A stretch of DNA of 64,000 bases from contig JACCGJ010005682.1 of the NCBI GenBank assembly GCA_013407085.1, positions 1-64,000 on the forward strand. The letters run 5' to 3'. This document shows positions 13,471 through 22,935 of the stretch, in pieces. The position numbers were made by a program, and so were the translations under genes. Numbering within the stretch: position 1 is the stretch's first letter; every line of letters starts with the position of its first letter. The DNA comes from Atriophallophorus winterbourni (lineage: Eukaryota; Platyhelminthes; Trematoda; Plagiorchiida; Microphallidae). Below the pieces are notes generated by a model. The model saw only the letters and a program-made list of their open reading frames with translations. It did not search any database and had not been told where the DNA came from.

Positions 13471-14307
13471 TGCTTCCAAGGTTGTCACGGCTGGAACGGT
13501 TTTGGGTATAAGCTCACAATTCTAAGAAGTGCTCTAACGGCGCGCGTCTCGTATAGTCTCTGACAACCAACTCCAATTCCTGGCCTGCATACGTGGTCCT
13601 GAGCGGCCCGGTGGAACTGCTTCTACTGACATTAGAGTGGGCTAAGGCCGCTGACTTGCGCCTCAAAAACAGCTTGCTTCGGGTAGGTGAAGCGCGTAAA
13701 TCCAAGAAGGAGGTCCGCTTAGGTAAAGAGAAATCCTTATCTCAAACATCCACTGCCTTGTGGTTACATCGAATTGTGGAAAAGGCTTCAGGAATCAACC
13801 TCGAGGAAAAATCCGAAGCCGGAGTTCCGTTAGGAAGTCCGAAGGTGTAATCAACTTCGTCCGGCAAACTCCTGCGACGGCATCGTTGTCCAAAACGTAT
13901 CAGCCTAGCTGTTCCATCGGTACCAGTTGTGTTGTTGAAAGTGAGCACTTGCTGTATGGACAATAGCTAGTTCTCCATATTGTAATTCCATGGTGTACAT
14001 CTCAACGCGTTAATGCAGAGGACACTCCATTCCGCTTCCATGGAGGCAGCAGATACAGGTTACAAGCTATGGCTCGAATGGCGTAGAGCTCAGCGCCTCG
14101 GGCTGCTTCCGACTTTGGAAAAGATTTTTAGATGCCATGGGACGGCTACTGCCTTCCTCAAGCTGGGCAGCCCCCAGTCAATAAAGTGCCGTCTCAAAAA
14201 GGTCTGCCATCCTCATTGTGTGAATAGGGATTAGGAATCAACCGACAATCAGTCTGTTTTATTTTCTGCACCAGCAAAACGAATTATTAAACAACAAAGG
14301 TCAGCTC

Positions 14308-15281
14308 TGAAACTGGAAACCTGGAACGTCCGGTCCATGCTTCCAGGATTTCACGACGAAGTCTCGAATATCAGAGGCGCAGGATTATCAGCTGTGATTA
14401 ACAATGAGCTAAAAAGGCTGAAGGTCAACGTTGCTGCCCCGCAAGAGACGCGATCACCGGTCACTGGTAAGCTAACACAAAGAGATTAAACATTATTTTT
14501 GGAATGGAAGGGTTTCTGATGAGCCTGGACTGCATGGATTTGGCTTTGCCGAGCGAAAGAGCAAACTAAAAGCAGCAGAGACAAGCAGCAGCGAGAGTGA
14601 ATGGATTTGGACACCAAATCTGAAGTGTATTGCTGGTATCATTAAGTTAATCAACGTTTATGCACCGACGTTCTATGCGACGCCTGTTGAAAATGACTTT
14701 TTTATCATGACCTCACAACAATCCACAAAAACGTGCCGCAAAATCTGTGTAGTGGTATTGGGTGATTTTAATACCAGAGTTGGTGAATGTCTTGGCAAAA
14801 CTGTCTGAGAAGGTTCGATGTAGGTAAAACTAATGAAAATGGACAACGCCTTTTAGAAATGTCCACACAATTCACTCTTTGTGTCAGTAACAAGTTATTT
14901 CAAACAAAACTACAGCATAAAGTCTATTGGAAACATCCTCGCTCTAAGCATTGGCATCAGCTTGGTCTTATTCTTGTTAGGCGCACTAATATAGGAAGCG
15001 TACTCCTCACCAGATCATACCAAAGCGCAGACTGCGACATTGACCATTCGCTGATTTGTGCAAAACTGAATCTTTGCCAGTCGATATTTCACCGGAACAA
15101 ATTGTTTGCTAAAGCAAGGATAGACGTCACTCGCAAGTGTGAAACTAATCAAGCTGCGCGATTTGCAAAAGCCTTCAGAGCCGAGATCAACCAGACAACC
15201 CCACTTGAATCTGCTTCAGAAAACTGGGAATCGCTAAAAAGCTGCATATGCCGAGTCGCCCTTTCTTCTTATGTTCCGTAG
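14308..15281 (+). pseudogene. RTE-like APE endonuclease remnant
   Basis: The N-terminal start of the domain is visible at about 14,310 (ETWNVRSML), where the catalytic Asn region of APE-type endonucleases lies, followed by QETRS (the usual QE motif). It is interrupted by stops (a TAA near 14,486, among others). From 14,787 an open 164-codon stretch holds NENGQRLLEMSTQF, HKVYWKHPRSKHWHQL and SADCDIDHSLI, which are hallmarks of this endonuclease family including the terminal D-H pair (SADCD.DHSL). At least two frame changes are needed to read it as one domain, so it is a pseudogene. Confidence 0.85.
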
Positions 15282-15284
15282 AAA

Positions 15285-15722
15285 GTGCGAACGGGCGATT
15301 GGTTCGAAGCCAAATCTTCTGAGATGACTGCTGTGTTGGACGACAAACGGTCAACATTCATGAAGTTCAAAGTTATGCCAACAGATGAAAACTTACGACT
15401 TCTAAGAGCAGCTAGAAATAAGGTCCAACAGACTGCAAGACTATGTGCAAATGAATATTGGACCGCAATTAGTCTAAGTATGCAAAAAGCTGTGGATACT
15501 GGAAATTTTCATGGTATGTATGATGAAATCAAGAGAGCCATTGGTCCGAACATACTTAAAACGGCTCCCATTAAGTCTGTATATGGTAACCCAATTGTCG
15601 ACAAAACTCAGCAGATGGAAAGATGGGTAGAGCACTTCTCCTCTCTCTACTCTAGGAACAGTACGGTGGCACCAAAGGTAATTGGAAATTTTGAGCGGTT
15701 GCCAGACATTGAACATCGCTAA
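15285..15722 (+). pseudogene. RTE-like LINE linker between endonuclease and RT
   Basis: A 145-codon open stretch just after a stop at the end of the endonuclease frame. Characteristic family motifs are DWFEAKSSEM, LRAARNKVQQTAR, CANEYW, GMYDEIKRAIGP, KTAPIKS and QQMERWVEHFSSLYSR. In intact members this runs into the finger region of the reverse transcriptase. Here the stop at 15,720-15,722 coincides with the switch to CR1-like sequence. Confidence 0.85.
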
Positions 15723-15860
15723 AGCAACGCGAAGCAGATGACAGGAAACAATGGAATGACCTTTGACGAAGCTTATGCATCTCTGCCTCACTTGCCTCAC
15801 TGACCCGATTATTTAGACCCCGAACTCCACCGCGTACGAACACAACCATGTTACGCTTGG
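15723..15860 (+). mobile_element. CR1-like LINE ORF1 fragment
   Basis: Imperfect direct repeat of 17,185-17,330. Both read DRKQWN(D/N)L, then a short segment, then LTRLFRPRTP, a block found in ORF1 of CR1-like elements. It is placed exactly where the RTE linker ends and is followed by an AT microsatellite. It is either a separate CR1 scrap or part of a complex insertion together with the copy at 16,538. Confidence 0.6.
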
Positions 15861-15872
15861 ATTGCTATTTTG

Positions 15873-15917
15873 ATATATATATATATATAAAGATATATAT
15901 ATAGATATATATATATC
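15873..15917. repeat. AT microsatellite
   Basis: (AT)n broken by AAG and AGAT units, between the CR1 scrap and a decayed short-repeat copy. Confidence 0.9.
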
Positions 15918-16084
15918 ACGGTAGTATATCATGTCGACATCTCTACTTGCAGTAGTCACCCGACCTCACCAGTCATCGTTGATTTTGATATAAAGGAACC
16001 AGCTCAAGTATGAGAAATGAAACCTGATTATTAACTTTCGTTAGATTATGAGATAGTTCTGATAGTTCTCAAACTAAGTTAGAC

Positions 16085-16260
16085 TTTCAAGTTACTGTCT
16101 GTTAGGGTTCGTACAACGAACCACAATGTTCAAACACAAAAACAAAAAGTGATTCCTGGCCAACCGCTCGAGGTACTGATGGATGATCAGAGTAGTGTTG
16201 CTGACATCTCGGCAGTGACATACTTAGTGGTGTGTAATTGCGGGGGGGGGTGATAGTTCT
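16085..16260 (-). repeat. Short hammerhead repeat, subfamily 1, decayed
   Basis: Contains the conserved hairpin GGTTCGT-ACA-ACGAACC (16,108-16,124) and GTGATTCCTGG, then GATGGATGATCAGAG and a decayed stretch ending in a run of G (near 16,242). The ribozyme core itself is not recognisable. It lies inside the RTE/CR1 nest. Confidence 0.65.
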
Positions 16261-16537
16261 TGTTTTGTACTACTACTTTCTGCTAACGACAGCAGTTCTC
16301 CTAGTATCAGCATCGCTTTCCGTTTGGCATGGTTGAGCAGGGGAATTCGCTAAAAGTTTTCTACACTAAACCGCTTCGTTAGCTCCACTTCTCGCTGATT
16401 TATATCAAATCTTAATTTGACTGTCCGTTGGATCGCACTGCATCGCACCCATTCGTTTTTGCACTCCACCGACAGACACCGATCGATAAACGACCGCTTC
16501 ACCCAGTGTATGGACGCGCTCTCGCTAAATAGTAACG

Positions 16538-17796
16538 ATGACCGATAACGTGACCTTAAACGGACCTGAGGACAAGGTTTGTAAAAAGTGCAAACTTTGT
16601 CAAAAGCTGGTAAGTCCCAGATCGCATCAAGTTAAATGTTACTTGTGTTCAATGGCTGTTCAGGCGAACTGCGAAAAGTCATTTATCAACTGAATCAATG
16701 GCTTTAATTAATAATGAAAAATTACTAAGCTTTTGCGGTATACGTAATCCATGCAGACTAAAAGTTACTAGTGATTTATCAAGAGTCGAAAACTCTGATA
16801 CAATTATGGAAAGACGCATGCTTGCTGTAGAGGCGAAACTTAAACGGCTTGAAAACACGTTAGAGTCTTTCCAAACATTTGCATGTCAGAAAGCGCTGGA
16901 GCCAGTTAAAAACGCAGACCATAAACACATTAACCGTAAGTCTTACGTTGAAGCCTTAACTACCACGAAAACACAGATTTCTCCACAAATCGACCAAAGT
17001 CCCTTCCAACAGCTCGGTACGACCAATGATTCTGTGAAACAGATCAGCAGTCAAGCAAATGGAAGTGCTGAATTACCGAAGGATGTGTATAAGCTAAGAA
17101 CGAAGTGTTTTAATACTAAAATTCCCCAAAAGACAAAAATTTAAGATCTAACTGTAATTTGTAGTAATCTCATTGAATCAACACAACGCAACGCGAAGCA
17201 GATGACAGGAAACAATGGAACGACCTTTGCCAAAGCTTAGGCATCACTGCTCACCTGCGTCATTGACCCGATTATTTAGACCCCCGAACTCACCTCGTGC
17301 GAACTCACCCAGGTTACTGCGCGTAGTTCTAACGTCTGTACAAGATGTAGAAACTATATTGTTCGCCTCATCCCGCTAAGTTGTAAACAAATCGGCTGTG
17401 CGAATATTTCCGGGCGTACCGTGGAAAGAACGGCAAATTCGTCGTAATAATTCGGATCTAGCAAAAGAGACTATTAATCGCAGAGCTGTTATAGTTCATG
17501 ATGTAACCAGTTTGAAGGAAGAAGAATCCAGTAAACGTCTGCAACACGACTGCAGTGAATGGAGATTTTTACAAGAGATCCTAGGTTTAAAGGGCATAAT
17601 AACGACTCATGTTATGCGCCTCAAACCGAAAAACGAATCGCAACAGCCTCCTCCTCTCAAAATATCATTCCGCACAAAAGAGATGAAGGCTTGGATACTC
17701 GAGGCGTGGTATCAATGCCGAAAATTCGCACCTCCTAAAATTCGTGTTCGGGATGTATTCGACATAAATGCACTAACACTATTGTTCCTGAAATGA
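16538..17796 (+). pseudogene. CR1-like LINE ORF1 remnant
   Basis: Begins with a cysteine-rich segment (CKKCKLCQKLV, then KCYLCSMAVQANCE) that resembles the PHD-type zinc finger at the N-terminus of CR1 ORF1 proteins. A stop follows, then an open 148-codon stretch with a helical segment (MERRMLAVEAKLKRLENTLE, probably coiled coil). After further breaks comes the nucleic-acid-binding part: LFRPRTP near 17,270, RIFPGVPWKERQIRRNN at 17,401 and RRAVIVHDV near 17,487. The last open stretch (17,398-17,796) is 132 codons. ORF1 proteins bind the element RNA. Several stops and frameshifts make this copy inactive. Confidence 0.75.
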
Positions 17797-17879
17797 CTTC
17801 GCTGCCAAGTCAATCAAATTCTCCTGAGACAAAAAACCTGGAGCAGACCACCAATTCTGGGTCGGCGACTCCACTACTA

Positions 17880-18560
17880 TGAGTTCTTCATCTGAAACAA
17901 AAATCAAATCTCTAACATGCTGTTACACCAATGCTCAAGGCTTTCTGGGCAAGTTCACTGAACTTTATTCACGTACGACCGTGGGATTTGATTGCAGTGA
18001 CAGAAACCTGGTTGTGTAATTCTATACACGACTGTGAACTCAAAATCCCTCACATGATGATTTACAGAAAAGATCGAGCAACAAAAGGTGGCGGTGTCCT
18101 TCACTACTTACATGAAAGCATAAACTGCACTATACTTTTCTTCCCCGAGTTAGATGTCCCAGATACATTGTTTTGCTCTTTTGACTTGCATGATAAACGT
18201 AAGTGCCTCTTAGCATTGATTTATCGCCCCCTTCTTCATCATCTGCCGCTGACACTGTTCTTTCTAATGCAATACGTTTTGCATTGAAGCTTATATACTC
18301 AAATTCGCTCCTCCTCGGTGATTTTAATGTATCGACACTTGCAACACACATTACAGGTGACGATTAATTCAAAAGCTTTCTTCAAGAAATAATAACTTGC
18401 ACCCCTTTTTATAACCATGTACAACAACCAACGCGATTTCTATCTGAACAAACCCCATCTACCCTGGACCTCATACTTACAAACGAAGAACTCATGGTGG
18501 AATATGTTTCCTATACAGCTCCACTCGGATTGAGTGATCATGTTGTCATGACATTTGATT
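17880..18560 (+). pseudogene. CR1-like LINE endonuclease remnant
   Basis: An APE-type endonuclease broken by frameshifts. Motifs in order: TNAQGFLGKF near 17,925, LIAVTETWL near 17,980 (the catalytic ETW), IYRKDRATKGGGVLHYL near 18,060, LALIYRP near 18,215, LLLGDFNVS near 18,310 (the catalytic DFN) and LSDHVVMTFD near 18,530 (the catalytic SDH). These are the diagnostic residues of the family. Confidence 0.85.
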
Positions 18561-19090
18561 ATATTTATCAATACGAAACAGTAGGAAATACTCAACGAAC
18601 GTATACAACTGTGTACTATGACTTGCTTCGAGCTCCTACTACTGCAAATCGATGGGATTTCCTTGAACTCAAATCAGCTAAGGAAATCTGGGAAACGTTT
18701 TACAGCCAACTCCGTATTATCATTGATTTGTCATCGAAAGTGAAGATAATAAGCAGCAAACAGCGTCGAAAAAATCCTCTCAGAAGCAGTACTCGGAACT
18801 GGATGTGTAAGCGTGACGATGCCCGGTACCAATACTTGGACGATCCATCTGGGCTAACTTGGTGGAACTAAACCTTATTGCGAAATAAGTGTGACTGCCT
18901 GATTCGAAAAGACAGAAAAGATTACCAAATCAATCTAGTCGAAAAATTCGTTGTGAATCCCAAAGCATTGTACAAACATGTCAACGACCTCCGGAATGTT
19001 AAAATGGGAATACTGACACTGGCCTCTGCTACTGGCACAGTGACATCATTTAAAGATTGTGCAAACGTTTTACGACAAAAAATCTCATCA
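18561..19090 (+). pseudogene. CR1-like LINE, region between endonuclease and RT
   Basis: Continues the frame after the endonuclease with the usual linker features: WETFYSQL, a basic stretch with WMCKRDDARYQYL, then IRKDRKDYQINLVEKF and NPKALYKHVNDL. The CR1 reading stops about here and RTE-type RT sequence resumes, so no CR1 RT domain is present in this copy. Confidence 0.7.
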
Positions 19091-20225
19091 ATGATCTCAC
19101 AAGTGTCAGCTCAGAAGCCTCTGAAATACTCCGTGGCGTCAAACAAAGGTGTGTTCTTGCTCCCACGCTGTTCGGAATTTTTTTTGCTCTGCTTCTGAAG
19201 CACGCTTCCGGGACGAGGACAGAAGGCATTTACCTACGCACACGAAGTAATGGCAAGCTTTTAAACCTGAACAGGTTGAGAGCACAAACCGAGGCAGGGA
19301 ATGTGCTAATCCGTAACCTGCTGTTTGCCGACGATGCAGCCTTTATTGCTCGCTCCCAAGAGCATCTGCTGTAGCTAATGGACTGTTTTTCGTCGGCATG
19401 AAAACACTTTTTGCTACAATTCAGCATGAGCAACACCAAAGTCCATTGCGGATAACCTCTGGCTTGACACGGAGATTGATATGCGGATTGGCAGAGCAGC
19501 TGTAATTATGTCCCGATCGAACTCTCGTGTTTTGGATAACCGCAAGTTGACTGTATTGACAAAGATGATGGTATACAATTTGTGCGTACTAAATGCTTAA
19601 CTGTAAGGCAGTGAAACCTGGACCATCTACGCAAGACAAGAAAAGGAGCTGAATGCTTTCCATTTACAAAGCATCCATCGTATCTTGAAAATATCGTGGA
19701 TGGACAAAATGACTAATGCTGTAGTGCTTTCAAAAGCTGGTCTACAGAGCATGTTCACCTTACTAAAACAGCGTCATCTGCGGTAGTTTGTCCACGTCTA
19801 TATTGGGAAATTGTCGTATTCCGAAAGATCTACTCTGTGGTTAGTTGAAATCATGAACTTGATTATTGGATAGACCGCACCTGCGGTACAAAGACGTTTG
19901 CAAAAGAGATATGAAGGCTCTTGGCATTGACCCAGCGAATTGGAGAGAACTTACTCTTGACCGCTCACATTGGAGGCATTGTGTAAAGCGTCATCTGCAA
20001 GCTGGGGTGGAGCAGATACAGCTCTTGGCTGCTTAACGCAGATCACGCCGCCGGCGTGCAACTGACGCCCAACGACCGAGTACTGCCTATCGCTGCGAGC
20101 GCTGCAGGAGAGATTGTTCCTCCCGAATAGGACTGTTTAGTCATTCAGAAAGCTGTAGAACATGAAAATTCATGCGATTGTGATTTACACCCATGGTCGA
20201 CATTGACAGAAGGATGCCAACAAAA
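19091..20225 (+). mobile_element. RTE-like LINE, 3' half (RT end, C-terminus)
   Basis: Resumes the RTE element inside the RT palm: LRGVKQRCVLAPTLFGIFF near 19,130, then LLFADDAAFIAR near 19,320, which holds the catalytic FADD. The distal part reads SETWTIYARQEKELNAFHL near 19,610 and continues through ISWMDKMTNAVVLSKAGL, with stops and frame changes, to the LRYKDVCKRDMKALGIDPA and HWRHCVKR region near 19,885-19,990. It ends in a decayed zinc-knuckle segment. The same 3' end recurs at 62,470-62,935 and 63,625-64,000. Confidence 0.85.
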
Positions 20226-20814
20226 TTTGAAAATAAAAAAAATTTAGCCAATGATAAATTCAAAGTGTAAGGGATATTGTGAACCTCAAAGCTGGTCATT
20301 TATAAGCGCACTGCAGCTTGAATCCGAATCAATATTTCTTGTGTTTTCAAACTTTATGGTTCTTTGTATGAGCCTTAGGTAAAAATCTAATAAGTTTTAC
20401 ACTCGATATACTTATTTAAGATTTGCGGAACTAATTTTAAGTCTACCATTCAAGTAGGAAGCACATCGCGAAAGGGTTGTATCCTGTAAGTGCTGAGACG
20501 AAACCGAATTTTAAAAATTCAAGTTTATTTTATTCATATTCGTCAGCTCAATCTATCATGTTTGGAAATATATTATTGACAATTTAAAAGTGTTATAGCG
20601 TTTAACATGGATCTACAATAAGAAATGTTTTGATCGTCCTGCACGGTTCTTTTAGCTCTATACAACAAGTCTATACACATTGAAACTTTAGTTCCCATCA
20701 TTTATTGGTTCACTAATACGAAGCTTTTGTATTCGCAGTTCAGGTTAAATAGCGCGAAACCGTTAGTAATGTGCATATGTGAGCAACACAGCGGTTTCAA
20801 AGCGCACGTTGCTA
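20226..20814. other. No recognised feature
   Basis: AT-rich DNA following the LINE 3' end; nothing coding or repeated was recognised. Confidence 0.5.
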
Positions 20815-21065
20815 TACCCGTATGCCACCGTTGTATAGGGCTCTTACAAAGAACATTGAAAGAATCACTTTTTGATTCTGTATTGGAACATCGTGTTTCT
20901 CTGTAAGAAACCTATACGACAGTGTCATACAAGTATACTTTTATTTACCACTTCACCACTGTTTCAAGGTTAACTGAACCTCATCTTACTCTCTCCACCT
21001 GATGACGGCAAACAGCCAGAAACCGGCGGTGTTGTGTAAGGGATGTGAAGGTGAACACATTATTA
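20815..21065 (+). repeat. Short hammerhead repeat, subfamily 1
   Basis: A near full-length copy in the orientation in which the ribozyme reads on the plus strand. It has GAATCAC/GTGATTC-like hairpin remains, GTGTCATACAAGTATA, CACTGTTTCAAGG and the hammerhead region at 20,995-21,036: CCAC, CTGATGA (20,999-21,005), stem II GGC-AAACA-GCC, GAAA. Stem III reads ACCGGC, so the base before the cleavage position is C where U is required. This copy should therefore not self-cleave. The first pair of stem II is C/A where G/C is usual. Confidence 0.75.
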
Positions 21066-21979
21066 TCTTTTGAGATTCAAGCTTCATCAAACAGAAAAAA
21101 CAGGACGATCTTGGTGAATTTTACCCATTAATTTTGATGTGCAAATAGTTTATTGTCAAATAAAAAAATTAGCTTCAAATAATTGGAAAAGAAAATGACA
21201 GTTATGATTTCATTACAGCTTTAATTCCGAAATTATGATTGATCAAGTATTAACAAATTTTGCTGCACGTGGGTTTACCACATGGTATGAATAGTTTTCG
21301 TGAAACTAGATTCGCAAATTTGCTGAAAATGATTCCGTTTGTTGGTATGAAGGAACAATTTTGTGACATTTCTGTATTTTGAGCTTGGACTTTGACAGTG
21401 CACCAGTTTTAAAGCTTTCCGCTCAAGAAAGCCCATTCACTCTCGTGAGTAAATCCTGATCATTTACACGCTGTCAATTAAATTTGTTTAAGGAATGATA
21501 GGAATGATGGTATACCGGCAATGGATCATAGACAGTTTGCGCGGATTATATGACGATAAAAACAAAAAAACACAGCTTAAATGTGTCAAATGCCAATATT
21601 CAATCAGCTTCGCAAGTCCATTTCGAAGTGGTTCGTTTGCGCTCCCAAATATTGCATCATTGTAATGCTCTTGGGGTGATTACCTTCTGGTTAACAATGC
21701 ACAATTTATAAAAATTCATAAATTTGTCAAAACTTTCTTGTGGGAAATGTTGAAAAAATGGAAAAGCGAACTCATTTTGAATCATGTTACTCACTTTAAT
21801 TGTAGAACTGGTTTCCAAGTGGTCAAATCATCAAATGGAGAGGGGACCGTTGTTTTTTGTCAGAATTGAAACCACGCTGGATTGCTTAAAATTAAAAAAT
21901 TGGCAAATGAGGATTTATCCTCGAATTCGCAAATAATTTGGTTAAGCACAAAGTCAGATGGGCGTTCGAATGTCAGGTC

Positions 21980-22036
21980 ACGGATACGCATACCTGATGA
22001 GCGGCAACAACCGCGAAACCGGTCGTGTGCTTCCGT
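21980..22036 (+). ncRNA. Hammerhead ribozyme, type I, consensus core
   Basis: A self-cleaving RNA motif. Core box 1 is CTGATGA (21,994-22,000). Stem II is GCGG/CCGC (22,001-22,004 with 22,011-22,014) with loop CAACAA. Box 2 is GAAA (22,015-22,018). The ACCGGT stem III is followed by C at 22,024, giving the cleavage triplet GTC with cleavage expected between 22,024 and 22,025. Stem I pairs GCATAC (21,988-21,993) with GTGTGC (22,025-22,030) and then, after an internal loop (TAC opposite T), ACGGA (21,980-21,984) with TCCGT (22,032-22,036). All core positions match the family consensus. Stem III is only about 2 bp within one molecule but self-complementary, so cleavage may need two copies. Confidence 0.9.
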
Positions 22037-22164
22037 CCTGCTTTTCGAACGTCATATACTACTTATTAATGAAAATCTGGCTTCAAACAAAAACTAACCA
22101 TCATGCTGTTATTGGAATGTTGAAAAATATTCCAAACAGTTACCGGTGCTGCATTGCACCAATT

Positions 22165-22187
22165 GTGGGACTTAGCTTAGTCCCCAC
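22165..22187 (+). other. Bulged hairpin
   Basis: GTGGG+ACT (22,165-22,172) pairs with AGT+CCCAC (22,179-22,187, one bulged C) around the loop TAGCTT, just upstream of the second 32-base direct repeat. A structural element of the unit is inferred; it has no sequence match elsewhere in the window. Confidence 0.5.
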
Positions 22188-22564
22188 ATGAAAGCTAAAT
22201 TTCAATTTGCAAATGAGGATTTATCCTCGAATTCGCAAATGATTGCGAGTAAATCTAATGAAGTTTGGGAGTCCACATCTTTGATTTCTAACATCATTGC
22301 CGGTTTTGTTATGCCGACAATAAGATAGAACTTCTAACCTTATTCAACGTGAGATACGTTTTTCGACGCATTTCCTATTTCCTACGTGTGCTCTAATCAC
22401 AATTATGATGGTACTGATATTTGTCACTCGTGTTTTACTCCTTCAGTTTTGTTTAAATTTTTAAGAATCGTTTTGAATGAAGAGCCTACTTGCCACTTAA
22501 AGTTTATTATTGCAGTAAAACCACGATGTTCACGTGAAAATTTTATCTTTTTGGTTATACTTTT

Positions 22565-22935
22565 ACGATCTTTGGTCATCCATAAGCGCCTTGAGTGCTT
22601 GACCAAGAATCACTTTGTGATTCTATGATTCAACATCGTGGTTCGTTGTACGAACCATATGTAACAGTGGCATTCAAGTATAACTTTGTTAACCACTTTA
22701 CCACCATTTCAAGGCTCACTGAACCTAAAATTACTGTCTCCACCTGATGACGACAAACAGCCAGAAACCGGCAGTGATGTGTAAGTGCGGGCAATGAGAG
22801 CAACACATTAATTTGGTCATCCATAAGCGTGTTGAGTGCTTGACCAAGAATCACTTTGTGATTCTGTGTTTGAACAACGTGGTTTGTTGTACGAACCCTA
22901 TGTAAAAGTGGCATTTATGTATAACTCTGTTAACT
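22565..22935 (+). repeat. Short hammerhead repeat, subfamily 1, tandem (period 241 bp)
   Basis: One full unit followed by a partial second unit. The marker GTGGCATT recurs with a spacing of 241 bases, the same period as the oppositely oriented pair at 49,956. Each unit has the hairpins AGAATCAC-TTT-GTGATTCT and GGTTCGT-TGT-ACGAACC. The first unit carries the ribozyme region at 22,740-22,780 (CCAC, CTGATGA at 22,744, AAACA loop, GAAACC), with stem III changed to ACCGGC and so without the U needed at the cleavage triplet. Confidence 0.85.

Larger units (their letters stand above)
13472..15722 (+). mobile_element. RTE-like LINE, 5' half (inactive)
   Basis: A non-LTR retrotransposon with a craniofacial-development-protein-2-like APE endonuclease. 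The non-coding 5' region (13,472-14,290) is shared with 1-250. The endonuclease follows, broken by stops and frameshifts, then a linker that normally leads into the reverse transcriptase. The sequence then switches at about 15,722 to CR1-derived sequence, and RTE coding resumes at about 19,090. The middle of the reverse transcriptase is therefore missing or lost around the insertion. Its product would nick target DNA and prime reverse transcription there, but this copy cannot encode it. Confidence 0.85.
21903..22208 (+). repeat. 306-bp hammerhead-bearing unit (subfamily 3)
   Basis: Bounded by a 32-base direct repeat (21,903-21,934 and 22,209-22,240) containing the palindrome GAGGATTTATCCTC. 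The bases after each copy are also weakly similar, so this looks like one full unit plus the start of a second in tandem, with a period of 306 bp. The unit holds an intact hammerhead (21,980-22,036) and a bulged hairpin (22,165-22,187). No reverse transcriptase was found next to it, so it would be non-autonomous, either like retrozymes or as a Penelope-type pseudo-LTR left behind. Confidence 0.7.

Noticed and set aside
13593..14234. Several overlapping ORFs of 60-85 codons on both strands
   Set aside because: They lie in the GC-rich 5' non-coding region of the RTE-like LINE and do not match each other or the left-edge copy as proteins.
22209..22240. 32-base direct repeat considered as a CRISPR-like or attachment-site repeat
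   Set aside because: Only two copies 306 bases apart in a eukaryotic repeat cluster; better explained as the edge of a tandem hammerhead unit.
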